Assembly: GCA_014874415.1 (NCBI GenBank)
Contig: JACWAI010000091.1
Coordinates: 1-49,513 of the forward strand
DNA from: Nitrososphaerales archaeon
Lineage (GTDB): Archaea; Thermoproteota; Nitrososphaeria; Nitrososphaerales; Gagatemarchaeaceae
Direction of reading: 5' to 3'
DNA: 49,513 bases
The notes under the pieces were generated by a model that saw only the letters and a program-made list of their open reading frames with translations, was not told the origin of the DNA and searched no databases. The position numbers and the translations under genes were made by a program. Shown here one piece after another: positions 7,003-14,575 of this stretch; the stretch's first letter is position 1; each line of letters starts with the position of its first letter.

Positions 7003-9435
7003 TCATTTGGGCTTGGCCCTCGAGTCAAGGAACTTGTAGAACCAGACCTTGGCGAAGTCCTGAACCACGAACCAGACGAGCGCGTACCCCCATACGAGCA
7101 GGGCCAGGTTCCATCCGATTGCCGGGAGGAGGATCCCATAGACAGTAATCACCGTCGCGACCACCTTGGTCAGGACGACCGCCAGGAAGAGGGACTTCCC
7201 CGGTCTTATGGACCAGAACGGCCCCCTGGTCCGCGCGACGAAGAGGGTCAGGTGCCCGGCGACGGCCAGCTTCAGGAGGATGAACGACTGGATGACCGTG
7301 GTGCTCAGGTGCAGGACGTCGAGGCCGATGTAGAGCAGACCGAATGACGAGACGACGCCGATGCCTCCCAGGAAAGTCGACATGTTCAGGAGGTTTCGCA
7401 TGTTCCACCTTTCTGGCTCGGATGAGTATCTGACGTTGTCGTATGCGATGGTGATGATCGGCATATCGTTTAGCAGGGCGAGCAGGACTATCATCAGGGC
7501 GGTCACAGGATAGAAATTGAACGCTACGATGGAGAGCGTGATGAAGGCCAGAACGCGGATGGTTTCGGTGATGCGGTAGATCGAGTAGTTGGTCATCCGC
7601 TGGAAGATCTTGCGGCTTTCCTTGACCGCGTCGATGATCACAGACAGGCCCGGGCTGGTGAGGACGACGTCGGCAGCCGACTTCGCCGCGTCGGTCGCTC
7701 CGGCGACGGCTATCCCCGCGTCCGCCTTCTTCAGCGCGGGGGCGTCGTTGACACCGTCCCCGGTCATGCAGACGATGTGCCCTTTCTTCTGGAGGAGGTC
7801 GACGATGCGGTACTTGTGCTCGGGGAAGACCTCGGCGAAGCCGTCGGCGCCCTCGACCGTCGATTCTGCCTGGTCGTCGGGCTCGTTCAGAAACGATGCC
7901 GGGGTGATTATGTTCGTGCGGAGCCCTACCAGGCCCGACACCTCCTTCGCTATCGCCGTGTGGTCCCCGGTCACCATCTTCACCTGCATCCCCATCGACT
8001 CGGCCGTGGCTATGGTAGCTGCCGAGTCCTCTCGCGGCGGGTCGTAGAGGGCGACCAGGCCGACGTACTTCCAGCTGTCCCCTTCTGTCCTGGCGACACC
8101 CAGGGCGCGGAACCCCTTCGCAGCGAAATCGTTCACAGAGGCGTCAACGGTCGCCTTCACCTCGGCGTCAGCCCCGATCAGTCCTAGAATCGCCTGGGGT
8201 GCGCCCTTCGAAATCCGGAATGCCTGACCCGGACCCTCCACCACCGTCGCCTCCGTCCGCTTGGACACGGGGTCGAACGGCTTGAAGCTCCCCACCTTGC
8301 AACCTGCGATTCTGCCGGCTACCCCGGCGGTTCCCTTCGCCCGCGCGATTACCGTGTCGTCGATTGGATCCTTGTCCTCCTCCCTGGAGGCGAGGGTGGC
8401 GTAGAGGAGCAGGTCGTCCTGGGTGAAGCCGGAAAGAGGCTTCACCTCCCCTACGGTGAGCTCGTTCTTGGTGATCGTCCCGGTCTTGTCGGCGCACAGC
8501 ACGTCGACCCCCGCCATCTCCTCGATGGCGACGAGCTTGCTGACGATCGCCTCCTTCTTGGCCAGGGCTTCGGCCCCCACGGCCATCGAGACTGAAAGCA
8601 CGGCCGGCATGGCTGCGGGTATGGCGGCCACGATCAGGACTAGGCCGAACTGGAGGAGGTCGCCGGCAGGGAGCGCGCGGTAGAGCCCCACGAGGGTCGT
8701 AATGGTCACCAGAACCGCCGCGATCTCTATCAGGTAGTCCCCGATCTTGATGATGGCCTTCTGGAAGTGGCTCTTCGTCTCGGCCTCTTCGACGAGCTTG
8801 GTGGTCTTTCCGAAGTAGGTGCCCATCCCGGTGGCGACGACCACCCCGTTCATCTCCCCCTGGCGTACGATGGAGGAAGCGTAGGCCAGGTCGCCCGGGT
8901 GCTTTTCGACAGGGAGTGATTCACCCGTCAGCGCGGACTGGTCGACGAGGAGGTAGTCCCCGTCGATGAGGCGCGAATCTGCGGGGATGATGTTGCCCAG
9001 GCGCAGCCTGGCTACGTCCCCGGGGACGAGCTCGGCGGCGGGCAGGTCGACCCACTTCTTGTCCCTCAGCACGGTCGCAGTCAGCGCCAGTCTCTTCTTC
9101 AGTAGCTCAATCGCGTTGCTCGCCTTGTTCTCCTGCCAGAAGCCGACTATCGCGTTGACCGCCAGGAGGACCGCGATTATGCTGAGGTCGTCCCAGTGCT
9201 GGATGAGCGCGGATATGATGGCCGCGGCTTCAATCATCCATGGGATGGGTCCCCAGAAATACCTCAGGAAGGCGACGAACCGAGATTGATGCTTCTCTTT
9301 GATCTCGTTTCGGCCGTACTGCTGCAGCCTCTTGGCCGCTTCCGCCGACGAGAGACCGTCCTCGCTGGTCGACAGCTTTTCTAGCAGGGCGGGTATCGGA
9401 AGCTCCGAGTCTTTCGAAGGCGCGCTGTCGACCAA
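7003..9435 (-). CDS. Plasma-membrane H+-efflux P-type ATPase (P3A)
   Basis: An 810-residue proton pump of the P3A class, using ATP to export protons and maintain pH and membrane potential. Visible are the N-terminal cation-ATPase domain, TM1-2 (about 55-100), the actuator motif LTGES at 169-173, TM3-4 with the IPAAMPAV segment near 272-279, the phosphorylation motif DKTGT with Asp316, the hinge TGDGVNDAPALKKAD, and four to six C-terminal helices. Length fits archaeal and plant-type H+-ATPases without a long regulatory tail. Start is TTG at 9435. It follows the PPK2 gene by 32 bases on the same strand, suggesting a joint energy or acid-stress operon. Ca2+- or K+-ATPase is less likely given the overall P3A-like sequence. 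Confidence 0.92.
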   Translation of the reverse strand: MVDSAPSKDSELPIPALLEKLSTSEDGLSSAEAAKRLQQYGRNEIKEKHQSRFVAFLRYFWGPIPWMIEAAAIISALIQHWDDLSIIAVLLAVNAIVGFWQENKASNAIELLKKRLALTATVLRDKKWVDLPAAELVPGDVARLRLGNIIPADSRLIDGDYLLVDQSALTGESLPVEKHPGDLAYASSIVRQGEMNGVVVATGMGTYFGKTTKLVEEAETKSHFQKAIIKIGDYLIEIAAVLVTITTLVGLYRALPAGDLLQFGLVLIVAAIPAAMPAVLSVSMAVGAEALAKKEAIVSKLVAIEEMAGVDVLCADKTGTITKNELTVGEVKPLSGFTQDDLLLYATLASREEDKDPIDDTVIARAKGTAGVAGRIAGCKVGSFKPFDPVSKRTEATVVEGPGQAFRISKGAPQAILGLIGADAEVKATVDASVNDFAAKGFRALGVARTEGDSWKYVGLVALYDPPREDSAATIATAESMGMQVKMVTGDHTAIAKEVSGLVGLRTNIITPASFLNEPDDQAESTVEGADGFAEVFPEHKYRIVDLLQKKGHIVCMTGDGVNDAPALKKADAGIAVAGATDAAKSAADVVLTSPGLSVIIDAVKESRKIFQRMTNYSIYRITETIRVLAFITLSIVAFNFYPVTALMIVLLALLNDMPIITIAYDNVRYSSEPERWNMRNLLNMSTFLGGIGVVSSFGLLYIGLDVLHLSTTVIQSFILLKLAVAGHLTLFVARTRGPFWSIRPGKSLFLAVVLTKVVATVITVYGILLPAIGWNLALLVWGYALVWFVVQDFAKVWFYKFLDSRAKPK

Positions 9436-9467
9436 CTGAGAATCAGACTCTTGTCTCCGCCCGCTTT

Positions 9468-10304
9468 CTAGGATGGTTTCCCGCTGGCTGCCATCCCGGC
9501 CTTCGCGGTGTCAAGCTTGGGATACTTCATGCCCAGGTCCTCCAGCGTTTTCACTATCGCCTGAGAGACGACCAGGTCCCTGAACCATGCATGGTCGGAA
9601 GGGACGACATACCAGGGAGCGAAGCCTGTGCTTGTCTTTTCCAGTGCGTCTTCGTAGGCGCCTGTGTAGTCCCTCCAGTAGGACCTTTCGTTGTAGTCGA
9701 GATAGCTGAACTTCCAGTGCTTCGTCGGGTCTTTCAGCCTGTCCTGGAACCTCCTCGCCTGCTCTTTCTTGTCTATGTGCAGGAAGAACTTCAGGATGGT
9801 CGTCCCCTCCTCGCTCAGCATCCGTTCGAAGTCGACTATCTGCCCGTACCTCTTGCTCCAGACCTTCTCCGGGACGAGCTCGTGCACCCTCTCGACCAGT
9901 ACGCTCTCGTAGTGGCTGCGGTTGAAGATGACTATCTCTCCTTTGGCGGGGACCTGCTTGTGGGCACGCCAGAGATAGTCGTGGTCGAGCTCCTCCGCCG
10001 ACGGCTTCCCGAAGTGGGCGACCCTCACTCCCTCTGGATTGACACCTTCGAAAACCCTCCTGATTGTCCCGTCCTTCCCTGAAGAGTCCATCCCCTGCAG
10101 GACTATGAGTAGGCTGTGTTTGTGCTCGGCATACAGCAGCTCCTGAAGAGGGTCGAGCTTCCTTATGATCGAGTCGATCGCCTTCTCGCCCTCGGCCTTG
10201 CCTTCCTTGAAGCCCGACGTTTCAGCGGGGTCGATCTTGCCCAGCCGCACCTTGGAACCGGGCTCGACGACGAACCTCTTCAGATGGAGAACCCCGCTCA
10301 ACAC
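9468..10304 (-). CDS. Polyphosphate kinase 2 family phosphotransferase
   Basis: A 278-residue PPK2-type enzyme transferring phosphate between polyphosphate and nucleotides. The Walker A-like GMDSSGKDGT (about residues 70-79), the GVNPEGVRVAHFGKPS segment, FNRSHYESVLVERVH (lid and Walker B region) and the DYNERSYWRDYTGAYEDAL C-terminal motif are all typical of short single-domain PPK2 proteins. Whether it is AMP- or ADP-specific cannot be told. Start GTG at 10304. It is the first gene of a probable operon with the H+-ATPase, which links polyphosphate energy storage with proton extrusion. The 198 bases between this gene and the next upstream start contain no supported gene. Confidence 0.9.
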   Translation of the reverse strand: MLSGVLHLKRFVVEPGSKVRLGKIDPAETSGFKEGKAEGEKAIDSIIRKLDPLQELLYAEHKHSLLIVLQGMDSSGKDGTIRRVFEGVNPEGVRVAHFGKPSAEELDHDYLWRAHKQVPAKGEIVIFNRSHYESVLVERVHELVPEKVWSKRYGQIVDFERMLSEEGTTILKFFLHIDKKEQARRFQDRLKDPTKHWKFSYLDYNERSYWRDYTGAYEDALEKTSTGFAPWYVVPSDHAWFRDLVVSQAIVKTLEDLGMKYPKLDTAKAGMAASGKPS

Positions 10305-10502
10305 CGTCCACCTCCGGTTCCTCCTCCTTTAGCGCTTTCGAGGGCCCTTGCGCATCATGATCGGCGGGGACGGGGCGTCGAAAGCCGTAAAATCGCCTTC
10401 AGCCGGCGGTTGCATACGCAAGAACCGCCCATAGCTCGTCCAATCAGGGTACAGAGAGTCAGACGCCACTCTCGGACGCTAGGGTTCGTTCTCTATCAAT
10501 CG

Positions 10503-11504
10503 ATGTATGCGCCGGCTTACCTTCTCAAGGCCATCTACAGACAGCTGATCATACTCGCTGGGATGTTCGCGCTGGGGGCGTGGGTGTTCATGTTCTACGA
10601 GCGCCTTGATTTTCTGACCGCCCTTCTCGGATCGGTCTCCACCATCACCACCATAGGGCTCTACGTGCCCGGCAACGGCAACATCTCGGCCGTTCCCACT
10701 AACGAGAAGATTCTCCTGATAGTAATGATTATTGTCTCGGTCGGCGCGGCCGCCTCCCTGTTGCAGGGCACGGTGAACGCCGTGGTTAACGGGGACCTCG
10801 CCAGGGGGGAGGCTGAGAGGAGCCTCATCAAGAGGATGAAGAACCATGTAATAGTGTTCGGGTATGCCTACCTGGGCCGCTACGTAGCGGACAAGCTGGG
10901 AGCCCTGGGGATAGACTATGTTGTGGTCACCCACGACCCAGCGATTTACCAGACCCTGACCAAACAGAAGGTCATGGCGGTCCTCGAGCAACAGAACAGG
11001 CCGATCGTGGCCCTGAAGGAGGCTGGCATAGACAAGGCGACTACCCTGATCGCCGCTCACGAGAAGGACCCGGAGAACATACTCATCATGCTCAGCGCCA
11101 GGCGGCTGAAGCCAGATATCAGGATAATCTCTGTCGTGTACGACGAGCAGCTGGTGGAGACGGCCAAGAACGCCGGCGCAGACGTCACCATCCCGTCGTC
11201 GGTCTCTGTGGGCCACCTGCTGGCGCTGTCTGCTACCACAAGGGATCTGGTCGGCGTCGTCTTCTCGGAGAAGGTGGGGACCAAAGAGATAGCTCAGTTT
11301 TCCGTGTTCAAGTCGTCGAAGCTGATTGGGAAGAAGATGGAGGACCTCACGCGGTTTGCGAATGTGATAGGGGTCGTCAGGAACCAAGAACTAATCCAGA
11401 ACGTCTTCGACCCGGGCCTGAGGATCAAGCAAGACGACACCCTTCTCGTGTTCGGAGACCCCGCGGGCCTCCACGAGCTCGAAGCCGAAGCCGAAGCGTT
11501 GTAG
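10503..11504 (+). CDS. Two-TM potassium-channel-like protein with RCK/TrkA domains
   Basis: A 333-residue membrane protein: TM1 at about residues 13-31, a pore loop, TM2 at about 69-95, then a TrkA-N/RCK Rossmann domain from about 113 and a TrkA-C domain at about 250-330. The architecture is that of MthK/Kch-type ligand-gated K+ channels. The pore loop reads TITTIGLY (about 47-54), whereas canonical filters read TVGYG, so ion selectivity is uncertain. The nucleotide-binding loop is GYAYLG (120-125), close to the usual GYGRVG. ATG at 10503 is chosen because the frame upstream is proline/arginine-rich and antisense to PPK2. It stands alone, convergent with the DMT exporter. Confidence 0.82.
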   Translation: MYAPAYLLKAIYRQLIILAGMFALGAWVFMFYERLDFLTALLGSVSTITTIGLYVPGNGNISAVPTNEKILLIVMIIVSVGAAASLLQGTVNAVVNGDLARGEAERSLIKRMKNHVIVFGYAYLGRYVADKLGALGIDYVVVTHDPAIYQTLTKQKVMAVLEQQNRPIVALKEAGIDKATTLIAAHEKDPENILIMLSARRLKPDIRIISVVYDEQLVETAKNAGADVTIPSSVSVGHLLALSATTRDLVGVVFSEKVGTKEIAQFSVFKSSKLIGKKMEDLTRFANVIGVVRNQELIQNVFDPGLRIKQDDTLLVFGDPAGLHELEAEAEAL

Positions 11505-11509
11505 GAGCG

Positions 11510-12424
11510 TCAGTCCTTTTTTGTCGATGGGGGCTGGGTGGCCGGTCTTCTGTTCCATGTAGTCATGCCGACGGCGAGGAGCATCAGGCCTCCGCCCACG
11601 ATGACCGAAAGCGTTATCGGTTCCGTCAGCAGCAAGGCGCCTCCTATCACGCTCACCACAGGTATGAGGTAGAGCTGGATCGAGAGTTTTGTCACCGCGC
11701 CCCTGCTGACGAGGGTGTAGAACATCAGGTAGCCGAAGACCGTGCTCAGGAGCCCGAGGTAGAGGACGCTGACCCAGCCATAGAACGAAAGGGAGGCCGC
11801 TTGGCTGAAGAAGCTCCCCGAAAGCAGCGGCATCATCATCGCCGTTCCGACGAGGCCTGCGACGATGGTGGTCGGCGCCGACCCGTACTTGTGGACCAGC
11901 GGTTTGCCGAGTACGGTGAACAGGGCGTAGCACAACGCGGTGAGCAGCGCCTCGAATATCCCGACGTATGAAGCGAAGTCACCGACCGTGATCGAACCCA
12001 AGGAAAGGATGACAGTCCCGACGGTCGCCAGGCCGAGGCCGAAGAGTATCCTGCGCCCGGCCACCTCTTTCAGGACGAAGTATGAGAGGATGGCGATGAA
12101 GATCGGGCCGAACGCTATCAGGAGGGCCGACAGCCCCGCTGAGATCGTCGTCTCGGCGTAGTTCAGCGATATGTGATATCCGGCCACGTTAGCCAGCGCG
12201 ACGGCCAAGAGGCGCGGCACGTCCTTCCTGTCGAAGGGGACCTTGGGCCTGCCTATGATAGGGAGTAGCACGAGAAACGGCACCCCGGCTATCATCCACC
12301 GCATCAGGGCCAGGTTCACGGGAGAGAGTTCGGTCACCACAGACTTGATCGCGACGAACGCCATCCCCCAGATCAGGCTGAGCACCGCCAGCCCGACGTA
12401 GGCGGTGATGCTCTTCAGGGCCAA
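11510..12424 (-). CDS. EamA/DMT-family transporter
   Basis: A 304-residue protein with about ten hydrophobic helices arranged as two EamA repeats (opening LSLIWGMAFVAIKS, second repeat starting near residue 150). The family exports amino acids, nucleobases, or drugs across the cytoplasmic membrane. The substrate is not readable here. It lies 8 bases downstream of the AraC-methyltransferase gene, so the two form an operon, and its 3' end is 5 bases from the convergent channel gene. A charged C-terminal tail follows the last helix. ATG at 12424. Confidence 0.85.
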   Translation of the reverse strand: MALKSITAYVGLAVLSLIWGMAFVAIKSVVTELSPVNLALMRWMIAGVPFLVLLPIIGRPKVPFDRKDVPRLLAVALANVAGYHISLNYAETTISAGLSALLIAFGPIFIAILSYFVLKEVAGRRILFGLGLATVGTVILSLGSITVGDFASYVGIFEALLTALCYALFTVLGKPLVHKYGSAPTTIVAGLVGTAMMMPLLSGSFFSQAASLSFYGWVSVLYLGLLSTVFGYLMFYTLVSRGAVTKLSIQLYLIPVVSVIGGALLLTEPITLSVIVGGGLMLLAVGMTTWNRRPATQPPSTKKD

Positions 12425-12432
12425 TGGCGCCC

Positions 12433-13293
12433 TCAGTCGCCTGACGAGTCCGGGAGGGCTCCTTCAGACGCAAGCAGCACCTTCTTGCGACCTATCCCGA
12501 GCCCGTAGCCCCCAAGGCTTCCGTCCTTCCTTATGACGCGGTGGCACGGGATTATCAATGGGATGGGGTTGGATGCGCACGCGTTGGCGACAGCCCTGAC
12601 CGCCCGCGGCTCCCCGACCATCTCAGCCACTTCGCAGTAGGACTTCGTCTCCCCCCGGGGGATGTCCCGGAGGGCGGTCCAGACACGCATTTGGAAGTCC
12701 GTCCCCCTGACGTCGAGGGGGAACTTCACCTCCTGTCCGCTAAGATGGTCGTTGAGCGCGTCGAGGAAGCGCTTCGCCCTGGCGGACTTCCTTACGCGCG
12801 CTTTGGGGAATTCGGCCTGAAGCGACCTGACGAGCTCCGCGTCGTTCGGGCCCGCCTTGACCGCGCATATCCCGTGACCTGTCGTGGCGACCAGGAGGCG
12901 GCCGAGAGACGAATTCCCTGTGGCGTATGATATGGTCGCCCCCTCCCCTCCCTTCCGGTAGGTGGCAGGTGTCATCCCGAGCCTCCTTCTCGAATCTTCA
13001 TACAGCCAGCTCTGCGAGGAGTAACCGGTCCTCCTCAGAGCGTTCAGGACAGGCTCACCCTTGGCCAGCCGCGACCTCAGGTCGTGCAGCCTGCACTCGG
13101 CGACGTACTCGCGCGGGGACATACCCATGACGTCGGTGAAGACCCTTTGAAGATGGAAGGGGCTGATGCCGAACCGCGCCCCCAGGCTTGTGAGTGTTAT
13201 CCTTTCGGCCGAGTTCTCCTTCAGGTAGCTGCAGACCCTCTTGACCAGGTCGGCATTCCGAGAGATCTTTGTTTCAGTGACGGCTCTTTGCAA
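12433..13293 (-). CDS. AraC-type HTH fused to O6-methylguanine-DNA methyltransferase (Ada-like)
   Basis: A 286-residue fusion. Residues about 12-112 are an AraC-type double helix-turn-helix (LTSLGARFGISPFHLQRVF ... MGMSPREYV), and 120-280 are a methylated-DNA-cysteine methyltransferase. The acceptor cysteine is Cys250 in IIPCHRVI, followed by GGYGLGIGRKKVLLASE. It would directly repair O6-alkylguanine and perhaps regulate alkylation genes. The N-terminal zinc domain of E. coli Ada, with its methylphosphotriester-accepting cysteine, is absent, so sensing must differ. Start TTG at 13293, with a TATA-like element (GTCTTATTACC, minus strand) about 30 bases upstream. Such fusions are chiefly bacterial, so acquisition by transfer is plausible. 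Confidence 0.9.
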   Translation of the reverse strand: MQRAVTETKISRNADLVKRVCSYLKENSAERITLTSLGARFGISPFHLQRVFTDVMGMSPREYVAECRLHDLRSRLAKGEPVLNALRRTGYSSQSWLYEDSRRRLGMTPATYRKGGEGATISYATGNSSLGRLLVATTGHGICAVKAGPNDAELVRSLQAEFPKARVRKSARAKRFLDALNDHLSGQEVKFPLDVRGTDFQMRVWTALRDIPRGETKSYCEVAEMVGEPRAVRAVANACASNPIPLIIPCHRVIRKDGSLGGYGLGIGRKKVLLASEGALPDSSGD

Positions 13294-13370
13294 CTTTGAC
13301 CTTCGTGGTTGATTTCGCTTTGGTAATAAGACGTTTGTCGGAATCTTGCGAACGAGACTCTCAGCGAAGC

Positions 13371-14309
13371 TCAGAGCAATTTGATGCCAGGGAACTCGGC
13401 GCTGACGAAGGCGCCCAGCAGGAAGACGATGATGGTGGTCGCGAATAGTATCGCCAAGATTTCGACGAAGTCCTTGAGGAAACGCTTCTGCTGAATCACT
13501 ATGCTGTACCAGGTCGTCACGGCCAGGATGACGACGGCCAAGGTCAGCGAGACGCTCAGGGCGAGCAGCATGTTCGAAGTGAGGAAGTAAGGCGTGGCGA
13601 GGAGTACCGCGGTTATGAAGTAGGAGACGCCGGTGTAGACGGCGCTGAGCCGGGCCGACCCCTGGAAGCCCTGCTTCGCCTGTGCGAAGGCCGCCGACGC
13701 CATTGCCAAGGAAGCCGCGCCACCAGCTATGACTCCGGCGAGGCCTGCGATCTCCGTCTTGTCGAAGAGTCCCAGCCAGCCGGCGTGAATGCCAGAAATC
13801 TCCACGAGCGCGTCGGCCAAGCCGAGCACCACGAACGAGATGTAGCGGACAGCCGAGCTTTCGACCTTCATTGCGAAGGCCTTCTCATGGTCCCGCTCGT
13901 CTGCGACCATCTCGTCGTAGGCTGTCTTGTCTGATACGGGGATTAGTTGGGCGAGCCCCTGATACTCCTGCACCACGTTAGCCTCGTGTCTGTCCAGGTA
14001 CCTTGTGGCGAAGGTGAGTCCGAAGAACCTCCTCAGGAAGAGGACCCAATAGAGCTTCAACTTGGCGAGCTTCGGTTCCTCGCCAGGAACATACTTCCTC
14101 CAGAATTCAAAATGCCTGTGTTCTGTGGCCGAGAGTTCCTTCAGCACTTCGCCGAATGGGCTTTGGGAATCGACCGTCTTAGACAGCCTCTCGTATAGCG
14201 TGAAGTCGGACCATTCGTCCGACATCCTCACGCGCGCCACGCTCTGGAGGGCCGCATCTGTCCGCGACATTTGACGAAACGGCGGGCTCGAGCGCCGTAT
14301 TTGAACCAT
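13371..14309 (-). CDS. Rubrerythrin-like domain fused to VIT1/CCC1-type metal transporter
   Basis: A 312-residue protein. The N-terminal half is helical and carries histidine/glutamate motifs resembling ferritin-like or rubrerythrin domains (ATEHRHFEFW near 67, ADERDHEKAF near 142). The C-terminal half has about five membrane helices of the VIT1/CCC1 iron/manganese transporter family, starting at SSAVRYISFVVLGLADALVEISG. It probably senses or binds Fe/Mn and exports it from the cytosol. The ATG at 14309 fits the bidirectional TATA at 14350-14355, leaving a short leader; an internal ATG at 14270 is an alternative. Divergent from the DUF5679 gene. Confidence 0.85.
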   Translation of the reverse strand: MVQIRRSSPPFRQMSRTDAALQSVARVRMSDEWSDFTLYERLSKTVDSQSPFGEVLKELSATEHRHFEFWRKYVPGEEPKLAKLKLYWVLFLRRFFGLTFATRYLDRHEANVVQEYQGLAQLIPVSDKTAYDEMVADERDHEKAFAMKVESSAVRYISFVVLGLADALVEISGIHAGWLGLFDKTEIAGLAGVIAGGAASLAMASAAFAQAKQGFQGSARLSAVYTGVSYFITAVLLATPYFLTSNMLLALSVSLTLAVVILAVTTWYSIVIQQKRFLKDFVEILAILFATTIIVFLLGAFVSAEFPGIKLL

Positions 14310-14349
14310 GAGGACGCTTGCCCGAATTGAAAGCGTTCGAAAGTGGTGG

Positions 14350-14355
14350 TTTATA
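14350..14355. promoter_or_regulatory. Bidirectional TATA box between VIT1-like and DUF5679 genes
   Basis: TTTATA on the plus strand is TATAAA on the minus strand. It lies about 25 bases before the GTG at 14377 (leaderless plus-strand transcript) and about 43 bases before the ATG at 14309 (short-leader minus-strand transcript). Confidence 0.5.
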
Positions 14356-14376
14356 GCGGATAGGAGAGAACGTCAG

Positions 14377-14532
14377 GTGAGGAGATCAGACACGACAGTC
14401 GGCTATTGTGTCAAATGCAAGGCAAAGAGAGAGATGAGGAACCCGCAGTCCATCACCATGAAGAACGGAAGGCATGCCACGAAGGGCACGTGCCCGGTCT
14501 GTGGAACGGGACTGTATCGCATAGGCGGTTAG
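14377..14532 (+). CDS. Small zinc-ribbon protein, DUF5679
   Basis: A 51-residue protein with CVKC and CPVC pairs about 30 residues apart and the body KAKREMRNPQSITMKNGRHA-KGTC, a pattern I recognise as DUF5679. It probably folds as a single zinc ribbon. The role is unknown; such ribbons often act in nucleic-acid or translation contexts. The GTG at 14377 is preferred over the upstream ATG at 14308, because TATA at 14350-14355 sits between them, which would exclude the longer form from the transcript. Confidence 0.8.
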   Translation: MRRSDTTVGYCVKCKAKREMRNPQSITMKNGRHATKGTCPVCGTGLYRIGG

Positions 14533-14575
14533 AGGCCAAGGGTCGGGTGCCCCTCTCCTCCGTTTTGTTTTCCGG

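Noticed and set aside
10116-10502. N-terminal extension of the potassium-channel-like protein to 10116
   Set aside because: The extension is arginine/proline-rich with no structure, lies antisense to PPK2 up to 10304, and the ATG at 10503 begins exactly before TM1.
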